In this document: positions 61,913 to 64,000 of the stretch, piece after piece | Layout: every line of letters starts with the position of its first letter | How positions within the stretch are numbered: position 1 is the stretch's first letter | Source: JBMOKT01 sp049323895 | Lineage (GTDB): Bacteria; Bacillota; Peptococcia; Peptococcales; BICA1-8 | Direction: 5' to 3' | Assembly: GCA_049323895.1 (NCBI GenBank) | Contig: JBMOKT010000012.1 | Span: 1-64,000 of the forward strand | DNA: 64,000 nt | Program-made: the position numbers and the translations under genes | Notes under the pieces: generated by a model | The model's database searches: none | What the model was told of the DNA's origin: nothing | What the model saw: the letters and a program-made list of their open reading frames with translations, nothing else

Positions 61913-62977
61913 TTAGATAATTGACTCCGGTAAAGGAACCGAAAATTTAACTGACAGCTGTTCAAATTTTTCTAATAATTCTTTGCCTAGGGAAATACCC
62001 CTTGCATAATTGGTTTTGGCTAACTCCCTTTCCCTTTCCCCAGGCATTCTTATTTCATCATAACCATATGCTTTGGGGAGACTCTTCATTTCACCAATCA
62101 TGGCATCCATTCTGGATCTAATTTCCTCTAAGTCTAAAAATCCCTGAGGATTTATCGCAATCATTAGATGCCCCACATTACTTGGGTCTAAGGAGTCACT
62201 GTATTGCCAGATGACACCTTTGCCATAACCTGCCCCGGTTAGTAAGCCCGACAACATTTCAATTGCCATTGCCAGAGCAGCACCTTTATGTGCTCCCATG
62301 GGCAGAATGCATCCTTTTAAGGCTTCTTTAGCATCGGCAGTGGGTTTACCCTCACTGTCCAAGGCCCAGTCCGGACCAATAGGTTCGCCCTCTTGAGCAG
62401 CCTTTATAATTTTGCCCCGTGCAACTATACTGGTTGCCATATCGATTGAAATTGGTCCAAAATCCGATCCTCCCGGAATAGATATTGCCAAGGGATTTGT
62501 TCCAAAATAGGCCTCCCGTCCTCCCCAAGGCGGGATAGCAGGTGGTCCATTTGCAATTACAATACCTACTAAATTTTCTTCTAGCGCCATATTGGCATAA
62601 TAGGAAGCAGCACTGAAATGATTGCTGTTTTTAACACCTACTGCAGCAATACCAAACTCTTTTGCCTTCTTTATTACAGTTTTCATTGCCTCATATGCTG
62701 CTACATGACCCAGTCCATTATCCGCATCAACTATGGCCAGAGCAGGAAAATTAAAAACAGTCTTAATAACAGGCTCTTTGTTTATCAATCCCTTTTCCAG
62801 CCTCTCCAAATAGACAGGCAGCCTGGTCAATCCATGGGACCCAACACCCTCCAAATCTGCTTGGATAAGGACCTTGACCACTATTTGGGCATCTTCCTTT
62901 TTTATTCCCGAATTAATGAGCAGCTTTTCTGAAAAGTCAATTAATTCCGGAACCGAAAACAAATTATTACTCTTCAT
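61913..62977 (-). CDS. Ldh2/ComC-family malate/lactate-type dehydrogenase
   Basis: A 354-residue NAD(P)-dependent oxidoreductase of the Ldh_2 family. EGVGSHGLTRLPVYLERLEK holds the conserved histidine, GHVAAYEAMKTVIKKAKEFG, VKNSNHFSAASYYANMALEE and MATSIVARGKIIKAA are typical. Members oxidise malate, lactate, ureidoglycolate, diketogulonate or (R)-sulfolactate (ComC). The operon contains two ferredoxin/MTHSLHR pairs around it. Together with LarA-like and UxaA-like proteins of the next operon it suggests 2-hydroxyacid metabolism. Confidence 0.92.
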   Translation of the reverse strand: MKSNNLFSVPELIDFSEKLLINSGIKKEDAQIVVKVLIQADLEGVGSHGLTRLPVYLERLEKGLINKEPVIKTVFNFPALAIVDADNGLGHVAAYEAMKTVIKKAKEFGIAAVGVKNSNHFSAASYYANMALEENLVGIVIANGPPAIPPWGGREAYFGTNPLAISIPGGSDFGPISIDMATSIVARGKIIKAAQEGEPIGPDWALDSEGKPTADAKEALKGCILPMGAHKGAALAMAIEMLSGLLTGAGYGKGVIWQYSDSLDPSNVGHLMIAINPQGFLDLEEIRSRMDAMIGEMKSLPKAYGYDEIRMPGERERELAKTNYARGISLGKELLEKFEQLSVKFSVPLPESII

Positions 62978-63069
62978 TTATATCCCACCAGTTTATTTAA
63001 TTAAAGAAGGATAAGGAAAGGGCAGCGGGGAACAAATCCCTAACCCTATCCTCCCAGGGGGTTAACTAG

Positions 63070-63726
63070 TTATTCAGAAGCAGCTGCAGCTTCTTTCTCT
63101 GCTGCTTTTCCAACTGTCTCGGTTATAATTTCTGCACATCTGACCTGGTTAAAAATACCGCAATAGCAGAAGTTAGCCAGTTTTATAGCTGCTTCATCCT
63201 CTGTTAAACGTCCTTTTCTAACTTGATCAAACATATGCTCTACGAATTTAGGTGGAATCATATGGTGCCCACACATAGTAGTAATAGATAGTGTAGTGTC
63301 ATCAGGCAAATTGTCTTTTTTACCCCAAACTCCTAGTGAATAATTAATTGAATGAGGCTTTACCCCAGCTTCTTCACAAGCAGGTAAAACTTCACTTAAT
63401 ACTCCTGTTATTACAACTGACTGGTCTAAATCCTTTGCCTTGATTTGCTTTAAAAATTCAACAACCTGTTCCTTTTTAGTAAATACACCCCTAATCCGGG
63501 ACTTATCTATAATGCGTTCTTTGATATACTCGCTAGGATACTGGGTGATAGGTCCAGTCTTAACATCACCCCAATTTTCTGAACCCAAGGCCTCTGCAAC
63601 TGCGATAAACTCTAATGCCTTGACCTTAATATTGGTATCATTAACACCTTTTGTTTGATACATAAACCAGTTAAAGTCCTTTTTCTGTGACTCAATGGAA
63701 CCTGAGCGATGCAGTGAATGGGTCAC
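63070..63726 (-). CDS. MTHSLHR-family protein, copy 3 (unknown)
   Basis: A 218-residue protein almost identical in the first 35 residues to copy 1 (MTHSLHRSGSIESQKKDFNW) and ~80% identical overall; PHSINYSLGVWGKKDN, TTMCGHHMIPPKFVEH and FCYCGIFNQVRCAEI are all kept. The start is GTG, six to seven bases after GGAGGAAGG. It follows copy 3 of the ferredoxin-like gene and precedes the Ldh2-family gene. The copies probably arose by duplication of the two-gene unit. Confidence 0.85.
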   Translation of the reverse strand: MTHSLHRSGSIESQKKDFNWFMYQTKGVNDTNIKVKALEFIAVAEALGSENWGDVKTGPITQYPSEYIKERIIDKSRIRGVFTKKEQVVEFLKQIKAKDLDQSVVITGVLSEVLPACEEAGVKPHSINYSLGVWGKKDNLPDDTTLSITTMCGHHMIPPKFVEHMFDQVRKGRLTEDEAAIKLANFCYCGIFNQVRCAEIITETVGKAAEKEAAAASE

Positions 63727-63740
63727 TTAACCTTCCTCCT

Positions 63741-64000
63741 TTACGCTAATGATAATGGTTTGCCAAGACCCACATTTACCTTTCCGCGGTAGGGCTGGGG
63801 TATTCCCAGTTCATCAAGGCATTCCAGGGCTTTTGTTTGTCCCTTTTCATCTGTTCTAAGTATTAAACCTAAGGAAAAGACAGTATCTATTTCCTTTTCT
63901 ACCTTCTGTAAAGCTTTAAGTATGGTAGGCAGTTCCGCTTCTTTGCATTTTGCTTCGACGATAACAGATAATAGATGGTAATCCAAGCAATCTTCCTCTA
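63741..64000 (-). CDS. ferredoxin-like protein copy 3, C-terminal part
   Basis: The reading frame is open to the window edge; the visible part is the last ~86 residues, including DYHLLSVIVEAKCKEAEL, EKEIDTVFSLGLILRTDEK and KVNVGLGKPLSLA. This is about 80% identical to the matching part of copy 1. The ferredoxin domain and promoter would lie to the right of the window. It precedes MTHSLHR copy 3 by 14 bases. Confidence 0.85.
   Translation of the reverse strand, partial: EEDCLDYHLLSVIVEAKCKEAELPTILKALQKVEKEIDTVFSLGLILRTDEKGQTKALECLDELGIPQPYRGKVNVGLGKPLSLA

Overview
The window looks like a chromosome segment of an endospore-forming, low-to-moderate GC Clostridia-type Firmicute (Peptococcaceae-like). 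The grounds are an alpha/beta-type SASP gene, the sporulation pair ytrH-ytrI beside dnaE, the pfkA-pyk pair, a Bacillus-type TRAP gene (mtrB), a glmS ribozyme, and frequent GTG/TTG starts with strong GGAGG ribosome binding sites. Sigma-54 promoters and nickel/iron-sulfur enzymes suggest anaerobic use of organic acids.

Region 1 (1-12547) is accessory DNA. It holds an IS3-type transposase fragment at the edge, a frameshifted DUF262 gene, a decayed gene, and a type I restriction-modification operon: methylase-specificity fusion, hsdM, hsdS, hsdR and a YgjP-type metallopeptidase. It ends 19 bp past the glmS stop codon in a sequence with a TGT terminus and about five ~21-bp repeats. That is how the right end of a Tn7-like transposon sits at attTn7, so the defence genes may be Tn7-type cargo.

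Region 2 (12567-29441) is mostly core: glmS with its ribozyme, a small membrane protein, pyk, pfkA, a DUF2007 protein, coaD-mtrB, a PgpA/YutG-like gene, dnaE, ytrH-ytrI, a YtoI-like DRTGG/CBS regulator, a SASP, a ComER-like reductase, a sodium:solute symporter and small proteins. Spacers carry heptanucleotide and other degenerate repeats.

Region 3 (29483-64000) is a large carboxylic-acid island. It contains an FMN glutamate-synthase-like enzyme, a LUD protein, a PrpR-like sigma-54 activator, two complete tripartite tricarboxylate transporters, three two-subunit aconitase/isopropylmalate-dehydratase enzymes plus a single-chain aconitase, an isocitrate/isopropylmalate-type dehydrogenase, MmgE/PrpD, a BhcC/BhcD-like pair, a split UxaA/SuyAB-like hydrolyase, a LarA-like racemase, an enolase-superfamily enzyme, a DapA-family lyase and an Ldh2-family dehydrogenase. 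Four near-identical sigma-54 promoters (TGGCAT-N5-TTGCA) drive its operons, with repeated TTAGGTTA-type sites nearby that may bind the activator.

The most novel element is a two-gene module found three times in region 3, two copies next to tripartite transporter genes. One gene encodes a ferredoxin-like protein with an unrecognised C-terminal domain. The other encodes a ~217-residue protein that always begins MTHSLHR and carries conserved MCGH and CxCGI motifs. I cannot assign it to a known enzyme; it is the best candidate for an undescribed redox or isomerase system of carboxylate metabolism.
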